Source: Methylopila sp. Yamaguchi (GTDB taxonomy: Bacteria; Pseudomonadota; Alphaproteobacteria; Rhizobiales; Methylopilaceae). Taken from it: a stretch of 64,000 nt of DNA. Below, piece by piece: positions 26,512-35,573 of the stretch (its first letter is position 1; each line of letters starts with the position of its first letter). The stretch spans positions 1 to 64,000 of the forward strand of contig NZ_BAUX01000004.1 of assembly GCF_002897035.1 (NCBI RefSeq), written 5' to 3'. Made by a program: the position numbers and the translations under genes. Below the pieces are notes generated by a model. It did not search any database. It had not been told where the DNA came from and saw only the letters and a program-made list of their open reading frames with translations.

Positions 26512-27776
26512 TCCTGGACGAGGTCGGACGGCTGCTTCGCGAGGAGATCGGACTGCACGTCGCGAGCGTCGGCGGTTCGGTGGTGCAGTATGCCGTGAAG
26601 ACGCGCATGGCCGCCTGCGGCTCCCCCGAGCCGCTTGACTACCTGCAGCGGCTTTCGAGCTCGCGGCAGGAGATGCAGGAGCTGATCAACGCGGTCGTCA
26701 TCCCGGAGACCTGGTTCTTCCGGGACCGCGAAGCCTTCGTCGCCATGGTTCGGCATGCGCGGGCGCACCGCCGGGCGGGATCGCCGCTGCGCATGCTCAG
26801 CCTTCCCTGCTCGACCGGCGAGGAACCCTATTCGCTGGCGATGGCGATGTTCGACGCGGGCTTCTCGGCGTCGGACTTCACGATCGACGGCGTCGACATC
26901 TCGACGCGCAACATCGCCGCGGCGACCCGCGCCGTCTATGGCCGGAACTCGTTTCGCGGGGCCGACCTCGCGTTTCGGGACCGCCACTTCGAGGCGGTCG
27001 AGGGCGGGCACCGGCCCAGCGCCGCCGTGCTCGCTCAGGTCAAGTTCAAGGCCGGAAACCTGTTCGACCCCGCCGTGACGCCGCCGGTCGAAGCCTACGA
27101 CGTCATCTTCTGCCGGAACCTCCTGATCTACTTCGACCGCGAACTGCAGCAGCGCTCGATCGGACGGCTTCGGCAGATGCTGGTTCCCGGCGGTCTCCTG
27201 CTGGTCGGCCCGGCGGAGTCGAGCCTGCCGACCCTTCATGGCTTCGTGTCCGCCCGCATGCCGCTCGCCTTCGCCTTCTACAAGCAGCATCCAGCGCCCC
27301 CTGCGGAGCTGAGGCCCAGCCCGCCGCGTCCGCGGCCCGCGGCGCCTCCCCCCGCCGCGGCCGTGCGCCCCGGCGGCGTTCGGGCGCCGGCGGCCCGACG
27401 CGAAGCGTCTTCAAACCCCGGAGCCACGGCGGCGACGCCCGCCGCGGCGAAGGACGCAGCCGAGCTGAGCCTGACGGCGATCCAGCGCGCGGCGGACGCC
27501 GGTCGACTGGACGAAGCCAAGCGGGCGGCCGTCGCGCATCTCGCGGCGTTCGGACCCTCCGCCGACGCCTACTACCTCCTCGGACTGGCCTACGACGCCA
27601 GCGAGGCGATGCCGGAGGCGATCGAGAACTATCGAAAGGCGCTCTATCTTTCGCCAGACCACCGCGAAACGCTGGCGCACCTCGCGCTGGCGCTGGAGCG
27701 CCGGGGCGACGCGGCGGGGGCGAAGGTGCTGACCGATCGCCTCGGCCGCCTTGGCGATAGGAGCCGGAGCCAATGA
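26508..27776 (+). CDS. wspC: CheR-type methyltransferase with TPR, WspC
   Basis: Methylates glutamates of WspA using S-adenosylmethionine. The 422-residue protein has the CheR catalytic domain: VIPETWFFRDREAF near 65-78, the SAM-binding SLPCSTGEEPYSLAMAM near 98-114, and IFCRNLLIYFDRELQQRS around 200. A Pro/Ala-rich linker leads to C-terminal TPR-like repeats (YYLLGLAYDASEAMPEAIE and NYRKALYLSP). This CheR-TPR fusion is typical of WspC. Start ATG at 26508 overlaps wspB; the stop overlaps wspD. Confidence 0.92.
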   Translation: MILDEVGRLLREEIGLHVASVGGSVVQYAVKTRMAACGSPEPLDYLQRLSSSRQEMQELINAVVIPETWFFRDREAFVAMVRHARAHRRAGSPLRMLSLPCSTGEEPYSLAMAMFDAGFSASDFTIDGVDISTRNIAAATRAVYGRNSFRGADLAFRDRHFEAVEGGHRPSAAVLAQVKFKAGNLFDPAVTPPVEAYDVIFCRNLLIYFDRELQQRSIGRLRQMLVPGGLLLVGPAESSLPTLHGFVSARMPLAFAFYKQHPAPPAELRPSPPRPRPAAPPPAAAVRPGGVRAPAARREASSNPGATAATPAAAKDAAELSLTAIQRAADAGRLDEAKRAAVAHLAAFGPSADAYYLLGLAYDASEAMPEAIENYRKALYLSPDHRETLAHLALALERRGDAAGAKVLTDRLGRLGDRSRSQ

Positions 27777-28399
27777 CCGGCGCGAGCGGAGCCGGCAAGC
27801 GAGACGCCGTTCCAAAGACCGCCGGAGGCGAGACGGCGGGCGGGCTGCTCGAGCGTCCGCTTCCGACGGGATACCTCGAGGAATGGGCGCGCCATTTCGC
27901 CGAAGGCGCAAGCGAGGGCGCTGCGGAAGAGGAGGGCGACGCCCGCGCGGCGCTGCTGTTCCGCATCGGCGACGAATGGCTGGCCCTGCCGACCGATCAC
28001 CTTCACGAGGTCGCGCAGCCGCGGCGGACGCACTCGCTTCCGCACCGGCGGGACGAGCTGGTGCTGGGCATCGTCAATGTTCGCGGCGAACTGCTCGTCT
28101 GCGTGTCGCTGGCGGCCCTGTTGGGGATCTCCGCGGCCGGAGCCGTCGAGGCCGGCGAACGGTCCAGGGCCGGGCCGCGGCTTGTGGTGATCGGGCGCGA
28201 CGGCCACCGCGTAGCCTTTCCGGTGGACGAGGTCCACGGCGTCCACCGCTACGTCGCGCGCGACGTCGTCACCTTGCCGGCGACGATCGGCAAGGCCGTC
28301 TCCTCCTACGCCGTGGAGCTGATCTCCTGGAACGGCCGCGCGATCGGCCGATTGGACGACGCGCTGATCCTCGAGACCCTCGATCGGAGCATGTCGTGA
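27773..28399 (+). CDS. wspD: CheW-like coupling protein WspD
   Basis: Second CheW adaptor of the system, 208 residues. The N-terminal 50 residues are variable. The CheW domain then reads ALLFRIGDEWLALPTDHLHE, VLGIVNVRGELLVCVSLAAL and VAFPVDEVHGVHRY. WspB and WspD are thought to couple WspA to WspE, with WspD the more CheW-like. The start ATG overlaps wspC (ATGA) and the stop overlaps the GTG of wspE, so the block wspB-E is one translationally coupled unit. Confidence 0.9.
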   Translation: MTGASGAGKRDAVPKTAGGETAGGLLERPLPTGYLEEWARHFAEGASEGAAEEEGDARAALLFRIGDEWLALPTDHLHEVAQPRRTHSLPHRRDELVLGIVNVRGELLVCVSLAALLGISAAGAVEAGERSRAGPRLVVIGRDGHRVAFPVDEVHGVHRYVARDVVTLPATIGKAVSSYAVELISWNGRAIGRLDDALILETLDRSMS

Positions 28400-30642
28400 G
28401 CGGCGAGGATCTCAGCCAGTTTTCCATGCTGGACCTCTTCCGCGCCGAGCTCGACTCGCAGTCGCTGGCGCTGACGTCCGGCCTCCTCGCCCTCGAGCGC
28501 GACCCGGTCGCCCCCGATCATCTCGAAAGCTGCATGCGCGCCGCGCATTCGCTGAAGGGGGCCGCGCGCATCATCGACCTCGATCCGGCCGTCCGCGTCG
28601 CCCACGCCATGGAGGAATGCCTCGTCGCGGCTCAGCACGGCCGCCTGCGCCTCACGCGCGACCACATCGACGCGCTGCTGAAGGGCGTCGACGTGCTCGC
28701 GGTCGCAGCCTCCGAGCCGCCGGCCGGAGGAGTGGGCGCGGAGCCGCAGATCGCCCTGTTTTTGCAGGCGCTGGAGCAGGCCTCGAACGGGGGAGCGGCG
28801 GCGGACTCCGCGCCCTCCGGCGAGCCTCAAGGTCAGAGGGCGCCGACACCGCCGGCGCTTTCCGTCTTGGAGCCTGCGCAAAGCGCGGCCGGCTCGGACC
28901 GCATGGTCCGCATCACCGCCCAGGCGATGAACAGACTGCTGGGGCTTGCGGGCGAATCGCTGATGGAGGCGCGCCGTTTGCGCCCCTTCGCAGACCGCCT
29001 GGTGCGCCAGAAACGCCGTCACCGCGACCTCGCCAAGGCGGTGGACGGGCTGCGCGCGGCGCTCGGGCCGATCGATCCGGACGACCGGACCGGACGGGCG
29101 CTCGCCGAGGTGCAGGACAAGCTCGCGCAGAGCGAGGACTTCTTCATCGAGCGCCTCGCCGAGCTCGACTCCATCGACCGGCGCGCGACCGATCTCGCGA
29201 ACCGGCTCTACACCGAGACCCTGTCGAGCCGCATGCGTCCCTTCGAGGACGGAGTTCGGCACTTCTCGCGCGCCGTACGCGACCTCGCGCGGTCGCTGGG
29301 CAAGGAGGCGCGGCTGGAGATCGTCGGCGGCGGCGCCGGCATCGACCGCGACATCCTCGACCAGCTCGACGCGCCTCTCGGCCACCTCTTGCGCAACGCC
29401 GTCGACCACGGCCTCGAGACTCCGGAGGAGCGCGTCGCGGCGGGCAAGCCCCGGGAGGGCGTGATCCGGCTCGAGGCCCGGCACCACGCCGGACTGCTCC
29501 AGGTGATCGTCGCCGACGACGGCCAGGGCGTCGACGTCGAGCGGGTGAGGGCCGCCGTTCTGGCGAACAGCCTGGTGACCGAGGAGACGGTCGGCGACCT
29601 CGGCGAAGCGGAGCTGCTCGAGTTTCTGTTCCTGCCCGGCTTCTCCATGAAGACGACGGTCAGCGACGTCTCCGGCCGCGGCGTAGGGCTCGACGCCGTG
29701 CAGAGCATGGTCAAGCAGGTCCGGGGACTGACCACGGTGTCGTCCACTCCCGGCGAGGGCGCCCAGTTTCAGCTGCAGCTTCCGCTGACGCTTTCGGTGA
29801 TCCGGACCCTTCTGGTGGAGATCGCCGACGAGCCCTACGCGCTCCCGCTCGCGGGGATCACCCGCACGCTGAAGCTTCCCCGCGCGGACATCGAGCTGCT
29901 GGAGGGCCGGCCGCATTTCCGCTTCGGGGACCGGCAGGTCGGGCTGATCACCGCGCACGAGATCCTGGGCCGCGGCGAGGCCCGATCGGACGCAGCCGAA
30001 TTGCCCGTCGTCGTGCTCGGCGACGGCGAGACCTCCTATGGCCTGATCGTGGACCGCTTCCTTGGGGAGCGGGAGCTCGTCGTGCGGCCGCTCGACCCGA
30101 GGCTCGCGAAGGTCAAGGACATCAGCGCGGCCGCGCTGATCGAGGACGGCTCTCCGGTGCTTATCATCGACGTCGAGGACCTGCTGCGCTCGGCGGAGAA
30201 GATCGCGTCCTCCGGCCGGCTCCGCACGCTGCAGCGCGCCGCGACCGCGACGGACCGCGCGCGGCGCAAGCGCGTGCTGGTCGTGGACGACTCGCTCACG
30301 GTCCGCGAACTCGAACGGAAGATCCTCGACCACCACGGCTACGAGGTGGAGGTGGCGGTCGACGGCATGGACGGCTGGAACGTCGTGCGCTCCGAGCCGT
30401 TCGATCTGGTGGTGACCGACATCGACATGCCCCGCATGGACGGCATCGAACTCGTCACGCTGATCAAGCGCGACGCGCGGCTGCGGAGCGTGCCCGTGAT
30501 GATCGTCTCCTACAAGGACCGCGAGGAGGACCGCCGGCGCGGCCTGGACGCGGGCGCGGACTACTACCTCACCAAAGGCAGCTTCCACGACGACACGCTG
30601 ATCCACGCCGTGGTCGACCTGGTCGGACCGGCGTCGGGGTGA
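28396..30642 (+). CDS. wspE: hybrid CheA-type histidine kinase/receiver WspE
   Basis: Kinase that phosphorylates WspR and WspF. The 748-residue protein has an N-terminal Hpt domain with the phosphoaccepting His51 in AAHSLKGAARII. A dimerisation region follows, then a HATPase domain (N-box HLLRNAVDHGLE from about 330, G1 DDGQGVD from about 374, and GRGVGLDAV), a CheW domain (residues about 470-600) and a C-terminal receiver with phospho-acceptor Asp675 in VVTDIDMP. The open frame extends upstream through wspD; the GTG at 28396 (GTGA overlap) is the natural start. MLDLF at residue 11 is an alternative. Confidence 0.92.
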   Translation: MSGEDLSQFSMLDLFRAELDSQSLALTSGLLALERDPVAPDHLESCMRAAHSLKGAARIIDLDPAVRVAHAMEECLVAAQHGRLRLTRDHIDALLKGVDVLAVAASEPPAGGVGAEPQIALFLQALEQASNGGAAADSAPSGEPQGQRAPTPPALSVLEPAQSAAGSDRMVRITAQAMNRLLGLAGESLMEARRLRPFADRLVRQKRRHRDLAKAVDGLRAALGPIDPDDRTGRALAEVQDKLAQSEDFFIERLAELDSIDRRATDLANRLYTETLSSRMRPFEDGVRHFSRAVRDLARSLGKEARLEIVGGGAGIDRDILDQLDAPLGHLLRNAVDHGLETPEERVAAGKPREGVIRLEARHHAGLLQVIVADDGQGVDVERVRAAVLANSLVTEETVGDLGEAELLEFLFLPGFSMKTTVSDVSGRGVGLDAVQSMVKQVRGLTTVSSTPGEGAQFQLQLPLTLSVIRTLLVEIADEPYALPLAGITRTLKLPRADIELLEGRPHFRFGDRQVGLITAHEILGRGEARSDAAELPVVVLGDGETSYGLIVDRFLGERELVVRPLDPRLAKVKDISAAALIEDGSPVLIIDVEDLLRSAEKIASSGRLRTLQRAATATDRARRKRVLVVDDSLTVRELERKILDHHGYEVEVAVDGMDGWNVVRSEPFDLVVTDIDMPRMDGIELVTLIKRDARLRSVPVMIVSYKDREEDRRRGLDAGADYYLTKGSFHDDTLIHAVVDLVGPASG

Positions 30643-30685
30643 GCGCGCGGCGGGGACGGGGGACCGTGGTCTCAGAGGACAGGGC

Positions 30686-31705
30686 ATGAGGATCGGCGTC
30701 GTCAACGACCTGCCGATGGCGGTGGAGCTTCTCCGCCGGATCGTCGCCTCGGCGCCCAGCCTCCAGCTCGCCTGGACCGCGGCCAACGGACGCGAGGCGG
30801 TGGAGGCCTGCCGGCGCGACCGACCGGACCTCGTGCTGATGGACCTGACGATGCCGGAGATGGGCGGCGTCGAGGCGACGCGCCAGATCATGGCTGAGAC
30901 GCCGTGCCCGATCCTCCTGGTCACCGCCAGCGTCGACGCCAATGTGCCGGGCGTGTTCGAAGCCATGGGCCACGGCGCTCTCGACGCGGTCGATCTGCCG
31001 TCGATCGGGCCGGGCGAGGCCTTCGGGGCGCAGGTCTCCCTGCTGCTGGCGAAGATCACGACGATCGGCAAGCTGACGGGCGAGCCTCTCCGGCCGAAGC
31101 GGCGGACGGAGGGCGAGGGCGTCCCCGCGCGCTCGGCGCGCAAGCTCGTCGTCATCGGCGCCTCCGCCGGCGGCCCCGCCGCGGTCGCGACTCTCCTGGG
31201 AGGCTTGCCTGAAGATTTTCCTGCCGCCTTGGTGCTGGTGCAGCACGTCGACGCCAAATTCGCCTCGGGGCTCGCCGACTGGCTGGGGCTGCACACCAAG
31301 CTGAAGGTCCGGCCGGCGCGGGAAGGCGATTGTCCCAAAACGGGAGTTGTGCTCGTCGCCGCGACAAGCGACCACCTTGTATTCAAGTCGTCGTCCGAAC
31401 TAAGCTACGTTGCAGAGCCGCGCGATTATCCGTATCGACCGTCCGTTGACGTGTTCTTCGAAAGCGCTGCAACCAAATGGCAAGGCCAAGTGTTTGGCGT
31501 ATTGCTTACCGGCATGGGCCGGGACGGGGCGCGCGGGCTGAAATCTCTCCGTGACAAAAATCATCTCACTATTGCGCAGGATCAGGCCACCAGCGCGGTC
31601 TACGGCATGCCGAAGGCCGCGGTCGCGCTTGGGGCCGCCGTCGAGATCCTGCCGCTCGGCGCGATCGCCCCGCGGCTGGTTGCGGCCTGCGCGCTGAAAG
31701 CCTGA
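30686..31705 (+). CDS. wspF: CheB-type methylesterase WspF
   Basis: Demethylates WspA and so resets signalling; loss in pseudomonads locks the pathway on. The 339-residue protein has an N-terminal receiver (Asp53 in LMDLTMPEMGG) and a C-terminal methylesterase with catalytic Ser160 in GASAGG, His187 in VQHV and Asp280 in TGMGRDG. All three are present, so it should be active. Oddity: codons for roughly residues 212-298 (31321-31580) are clearly AT-richer than the rest of the gene. The gap from wspE is 43 nt. Confidence 0.92.
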   Translation: MRIGVVNDLPMAVELLRRIVASAPSLQLAWTAANGREAVEACRRDRPDLVLMDLTMPEMGGVEATRQIMAETPCPILLVTASVDANVPGVFEAMGHGALDAVDLPSIGPGEAFGAQVSLLLAKITTIGKLTGEPLRPKRRTEGEGVPARSARKLVVIGASAGGPAAVATLLGGLPEDFPAALVLVQHVDAKFASGLADWLGLHTKLKVRPAREGDCPKTGVVLVAATSDHLVFKSSSELSYVAEPRDYPYRPSVDVFFESAATKWQGQVFGVLLTGMGRDGARGLKSLRDKNHLTIAQDQATSAVYGMPKAAVALGAAVEILPLGAIAPRLVAACALKA

Positions 31706-31716
31706 AAGGCCGCCGT

Positions 31717-32730
31717 ATGACCCAGGAGCAAGATCCCATCGCGATGGTCGTGCCGCCGGCGGCGGACAACTATCTCTCGATGGTGCTGCTGGTGGACGAC
31801 CAGGTGCTCATCTGCGAAGCCGTGCGGCGCGCGCTGGCCGACGAGCCGGACATGGATCTCCACTACTGCACCAATTCCCGGGACGCGGTCCGCACCGCCC
31901 AGGACCTGAAGCCGACGGTGATCCTGCAGGACCTCGTCATGCCGGGAATCGACGGGCTCGATCTGCTCCGAACCTATCGCACGACGCCGTCGCTGCAGGC
32001 CGTGCCGGTCATCGTCCTCTCCGCGAAGGACGAGGCGAGCACCAAGAGCGAGGCGTTCCGAGCCGGCGCGAACGACTATCTCGTCAAGCTCCCCGACCGG
32101 ATCGAGCTGATCGCCCGCATCCGTCACCAGACCCGGGCCTACCTCGACCACGTCCAGCGCGACGCGGCCTACAGCGCGCTGCGCGAGAGCCAGCGCCAGC
32201 TGATGAACGCCAATCTGGAGCTTCAGAGGCTGACCCAGATCGACGGCCTGACCAACCTCGGCAACCGGCGCTACTTCAACGAATACATGCAGGCGGAATG
32301 GCGCCGCGCGCTGCGCAGCGAAACGTCGATCGCGGTGCTGATGATCGATGTCGACCGCTTCAAGGGCTACAATGACGCCTACGGCCACCTCGCGGGCGAC
32401 GAGGTCCTGAAGCGGCTCGCCGCCGTCATCAACACCGGCGCGAGCCGCGCCAGCGACCTCGCGGCGCGCTTCGGCGGCGAGGAGTTTATCGTGGTGCTGC
32501 CGGGGGCGACGATCGCGGGGGCCTGCGCGGTGGCGGAGCGTCTGGTCGAGAGCGTGCGCGCGCTCGGCATCCCTCACGTGGAGGGTCTGGTCACGATCAG
32601 CGTCGGGGTCGCCGCCATGGTTCCGAGCGTCGGGACATCGGCGAGGGACCTCGTCAACGCGGCCGACGTCGCGCTTTTCCGCGCCAAGGAAACCGGACGG
32701 GATAGGGTCGAGCCGCACAGCGAGATCTGA
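31717..32730 (+). CDS. wspR: response-regulator diguanylate cyclase WspR
   Basis: Output of the Wsp system: phosphorylated WspR makes cyclic di-GMP and promotes biofilm formation. The 337-residue protein has a receiver with Asp72 in LQDLVMPGIDG, a helical linker, and a GGDEF domain with intact active site GGEEF at 253-257. The allosteric I-site RASD at 244-247 sits five residues before it, so product inhibition is expected. It ends the wsp operon, 11 nt after wspF. No EAL domain is present. Confidence 0.95.
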   Translation: MTQEQDPIAMVVPPAADNYLSMVLLVDDQVLICEAVRRALADEPDMDLHYCTNSRDAVRTAQDLKPTVILQDLVMPGIDGLDLLRTYRTTPSLQAVPVIVLSAKDEASTKSEAFRAGANDYLVKLPDRIELIARIRHQTRAYLDHVQRDAAYSALRESQRQLMNANLELQRLTQIDGLTNLGNRRYFNEYMQAEWRRALRSETSIAVLMIDVDRFKGYNDAYGHLAGDEVLKRLAAVINTGASRASDLAARFGGEEFIVVLPGATIAGACAVAERLVESVRALGIPHVEGLVTISVGVAAMVPSVGTSARDLVNAADVALFRAKETGRDRVEPHSEI

Positions 32731-32856
32731 GGCGCGCACGCCTCCTGCGCAGTGTCTTCGCCGCGTCGCCATGCCCAACCGCAGCCGCGCCGTTCGCTTT
32801 TGGCCTCGCCGCGCGTTCGTGCTAGGGCTGGATTACGGCTGACAGGGGGCGAAGTC

Positions 32857-33231
32857 GTGGCGGCTTGGCGGAAGACGGGGGGCGCGTTGCGCGGGCTGCT
32901 GCTCGCGTATCTGCTCGTCCTCCAGGCGGCGCTGGGCGGTCTCGCCCTGGGCTCGCAGCCCGTGGTCGCCGCTCCCCGAACGGACGTCCATTGCGGATCC
33001 TTCAGCGGACCCATTGAAGGGTCGGGGAAGGGCCACGCCACGCTCCCCGGGTGCTGCGTCGCCGGCTGCCTGATGCAGGGCGGCGCCATGGCGCCGCCGC
33101 CGTCCTTCCCCGCGACGCCGATCTCCGGCGACGACCAACTCGTCCGAACGCCCGCCGAGGCTCGCGCCGCGGCGCCCGTCAGCCCCGAACGCTCCCCCCG
33201 CAGCACGCGAGGCCCGCCGGCCCTGGCCTGA
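32857..33231 (+). CDS. small cysteine-containing exported protein of unknown function
   Basis: A 124-residue protein preceding a TonB-dependent receptor. The GTG start at 32857 follows a strong Shine-Dalgarno (CAGGGGGCG). The N-terminus is basic, then a hydrophobic helix GLLLAYLLVLQAALGGLAL at about 11-29 suggests a signal peptide or anchor. The mature part holds VHCGSF and a clustered Cys motif PGCCVAGCLMQGG, then a Pro/Ala-rich tail. Small proteins of this style (DUF2946-like) sit beside TonB receptors and metal-uptake genes, but I cannot assign the family with certainty. The codon use is consistent with a real gene. Confidence 0.6.
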   Translation: MAAWRKTGGALRGLLLAYLLVLQAALGGLALGSQPVVAAPRTDVHCGSFSGPIEGSGKGHATLPGCCVAGCLMQGGAMAPPPSFPATPISGDDQLVRTPAEARAAAPVSPERSPRSTRGPPALA

Positions 33232-33330
33232 CGCGCGGTTCCGCCGCGTCTCCTGCCAGCCGTCAGCCCAGCCGCGCGACACGACCGTCCGCGGCCTCGT
33301 GTTCGCGTGGAGCTTCCCGTGCCTTGTCTC

Positions 33331-35562
33331 ATGTCCCCACCGGCGCCCTTCGGCGCCCGGCGACCCGCCTTCATGTCCTCGACCGCCTGCTGCGCGGTTG
33401 TGCTCGCAACCCTCGGCGCCGCCTCGATCTCCGCCGCCTCCGCCGAAGACGCCGGGACGATCGCCCTCGACGAAATCAGCGTCCAAGGCCAAGGCGCCGC
33501 CGTCGACGACGGCTCGCCCGCCCAGATCCTCAAACGGACCACGGAGGCCGCGAGCCGGCTGGGCCTCACCGTGCGCGAGACGCCCGCGACCGTGAGCGTC
33601 ATTACCCAGGACCGCCTGCAGGAGCAGGGCAGCCGCTCCCTGATCGAGGCCTACCAGTCGGCGCCGGGCGTCGTCGCCGGCAACCTGCCGGGCGAGCCCG
33701 GCGTCACCGCCATCCGCGGCTTCTCCCGCGGCGCGGTGGGCTACTCGATCGATGGCGTCCGCTCGATCGACCCTCTGATCGCCTCGCGCAACTACGACGC
33801 TTACAGCTTCGACCGCATCGAGATCCTGAAGGGGCCGGCCTCGGTGGTGAGCGGCTCCGGGGCGCTGGCCGGCACGATCAACCTCGTCACCCGCAAGCCG
33901 GAACTGGGCGTGACCAAGGCCGACGCCCTGCTGAGCTACGGCTCGTTCGACACCCTCCGCGCCGGCGCTTCGTTCAATGCGCCGATTTCCCAGAATGCGG
34001 CCGCGAGCGCGAGCGTGCTCTACGGCCGCTCCGGCGGCTACGTGAACGACACCGACAGCGAGAACGTGCAGGTCACCACCGGCCTTACGCTGACGCCGAC
34101 GGACCGCCTGACCATCACCGCCGCCTTCGACTACTTCCGGGATGATTTCTCGACCGCCTACTTCGGCACGCCGCTGGTGCCGCGGGACGACGCCAAGAAC
34201 CCGAGCGGCGTGGTGTCCGGGAAGGTCGACGACGTCGAGTACGTCCTCGACAAGTCGATCTGGAAGAAGAACTACAACGTCGACGACGGCGTCATGAAGT
34301 CTGACGCGATCTGGGCCCGGACCGGCGCGGCGTTCCAACTCACCGACCAGTGGACGCTGAAGAACGATTTCGCCTTCTACAACGCGAACCGGCTGTGGCG
34401 GAACTCGGAGGATTACACCTACGACCCGACCACGAAAAAGATAAACCGCGAGCTGACGCTGATCAGCCACGATCAGCAGTCCTGGACGAACCGCACCTCG
34501 GCGAACTTCGACGGCGAGATCGGCGGGCGGCGCAACCGCTTCTCCGCAGGCTTTGAATACATGCGGACCGAGTTCGGCTCCCGCCGCCGGTTCGGCTCGA
34601 CGACCCCGGTCGACCCCTACGATCCGGACCGGGGCGACTTCCCTGACAGCACGGTCGGCTTCGGCACGCGTCAGAATTTCGACAGCACGGTCGACAACAC
34701 GGCGGTGTTCCTCGAAAACGCGCTGAACATCACGCCGGAATGGATCGTTGTCGCCGGCCTGCGGCACGACTGGATCGATCTCCATCGGAAGGTCGACGAT
34801 CTCAAAACGGGGAATGCGACCCACTTCGGCAACGACTATTCGTCCACCACATGGCGGCTCGGGACGGTGTACGACCTGACGCCGGAGGTCAGCCTGTTCG
34901 CGCAGTACACCACCGCCATCACGCCGGCCTCCGCGCTGGTGCTGAGCAACGCCACGCGCGCAGGGCTGGACCTGACGACGGGCAAGTCGATCGAGGCCGG
35001 CGTGAAGACCTCGCTGCTGGGGGGGCGGCTCGTTGCGACCGCATCTGTCTACCAGATCGAGCAGCACGACATCGTTCGGACCTACGCCGGCGGACGAACC
35101 GAGCAGGGCGGCGACCAGCGCTCCCGCGGCGTCGAATTCGACGTCTCCTTCGCCGTGACCGAGCAGTGGAGGGTCAACGCCAACGCCTCGATCCTGCAGG
35201 CCGAGTTCACCAAGCTCGAAGAGGGCGGCGCGGACCGCAAGGGCAACCGTCCGCTCAACGTGTTGGAGCAGACGTTCAACCTCTGGACGACCTACCGGCT
35301 GGCCTCGATCCCCGTCACCTTCGGCGCCGGGGTGCGGCATGTCGGCGATTTCTACACCGACAACGCCAACACCATCCGCGTGGACGGCCGCACGTTGCTG
35401 GACGCCTCGATCGCCTACGACGTGCCCGTCGGCGGCACGCTCACCCTGCGCGGCCGCAACCTGACCAACAAGTTCTACGCCGAGTGGTCCGGCTACAGCT
35501 CCACCCAGGTCTACGTCGGCGCGCCGCGCAGCTTCGACGTCACCTACAGCGTGAAGTTCTGA
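33331..35562 (+). CDS. TonB-dependent siderophore receptor
   Basis: Outer-membrane receptor for an iron chelate. The product (743 residues from the ATG at 33331, alternative ATG at 33373, GTG at 33307) has a signal peptide ending near ASAEDAG and a TonB-box-like TIALDEISV. A plug domain follows, with TPATVSVITQDRLQEQG and GFSRGAVGYSIDGVR, then a 22-strand barrel ending SFDVTYSVKF with the terminal Phe needed for outer-membrane insertion. Plug features suggest the hydroxamate/catecholate siderophore class. It is followed 11 nt later by a PepSY protein, a common reductase-like partner. No Fur or Irr box could be recognised upstream. Confidence 0.92.
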   Translation: MSPPAPFGARRPAFMSSTACCAVVLATLGAASISAASAEDAGTIALDEISVQGQGAAVDDGSPAQILKRTTEAASRLGLTVRETPATVSVITQDRLQEQGSRSLIEAYQSAPGVVAGNLPGEPGVTAIRGFSRGAVGYSIDGVRSIDPLIASRNYDAYSFDRIEILKGPASVVSGSGALAGTINLVTRKPELGVTKADALLSYGSFDTLRAGASFNAPISQNAAASASVLYGRSGGYVNDTDSENVQVTTGLTLTPTDRLTITAAFDYFRDDFSTAYFGTPLVPRDDAKNPSGVVSGKVDDVEYVLDKSIWKKNYNVDDGVMKSDAIWARTGAAFQLTDQWTLKNDFAFYNANRLWRNSEDYTYDPTTKKINRELTLISHDQQSWTNRTSANFDGEIGGRRNRFSAGFEYMRTEFGSRRRFGSTTPVDPYDPDRGDFPDSTVGFGTRQNFDSTVDNTAVFLENALNITPEWIVVAGLRHDWIDLHRKVDDLKTGNATHFGNDYSSTTWRLGTVYDLTPEVSLFAQYTTAITPASALVLSNATRAGLDLTTGKSIEAGVKTSLLGGRLVATASVYQIEQHDIVRTYAGGRTEQGGDQRSRGVEFDVSFAVTEQWRVNANASILQAEFTKLEEGGADRKGNRPLNVLEQTFNLWTTYRLASIPVTFGAGVRHVGDFYTDNANTIRVDGRTLLDASIAYDVPVGGTLTLRGRNLTNKFYAEWSGYSSTQVYVGAPRSFDVTYSVKF

Positions 35563-35573
35563 GGGAGGCGACG

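Noticed and set aside
28306-31386. Thousand-residue minus-strand open frame opposite wspE and wspF
   Set aside because: No recognisable domain, codon bias on the plus strand is convincing; antisense shadow.
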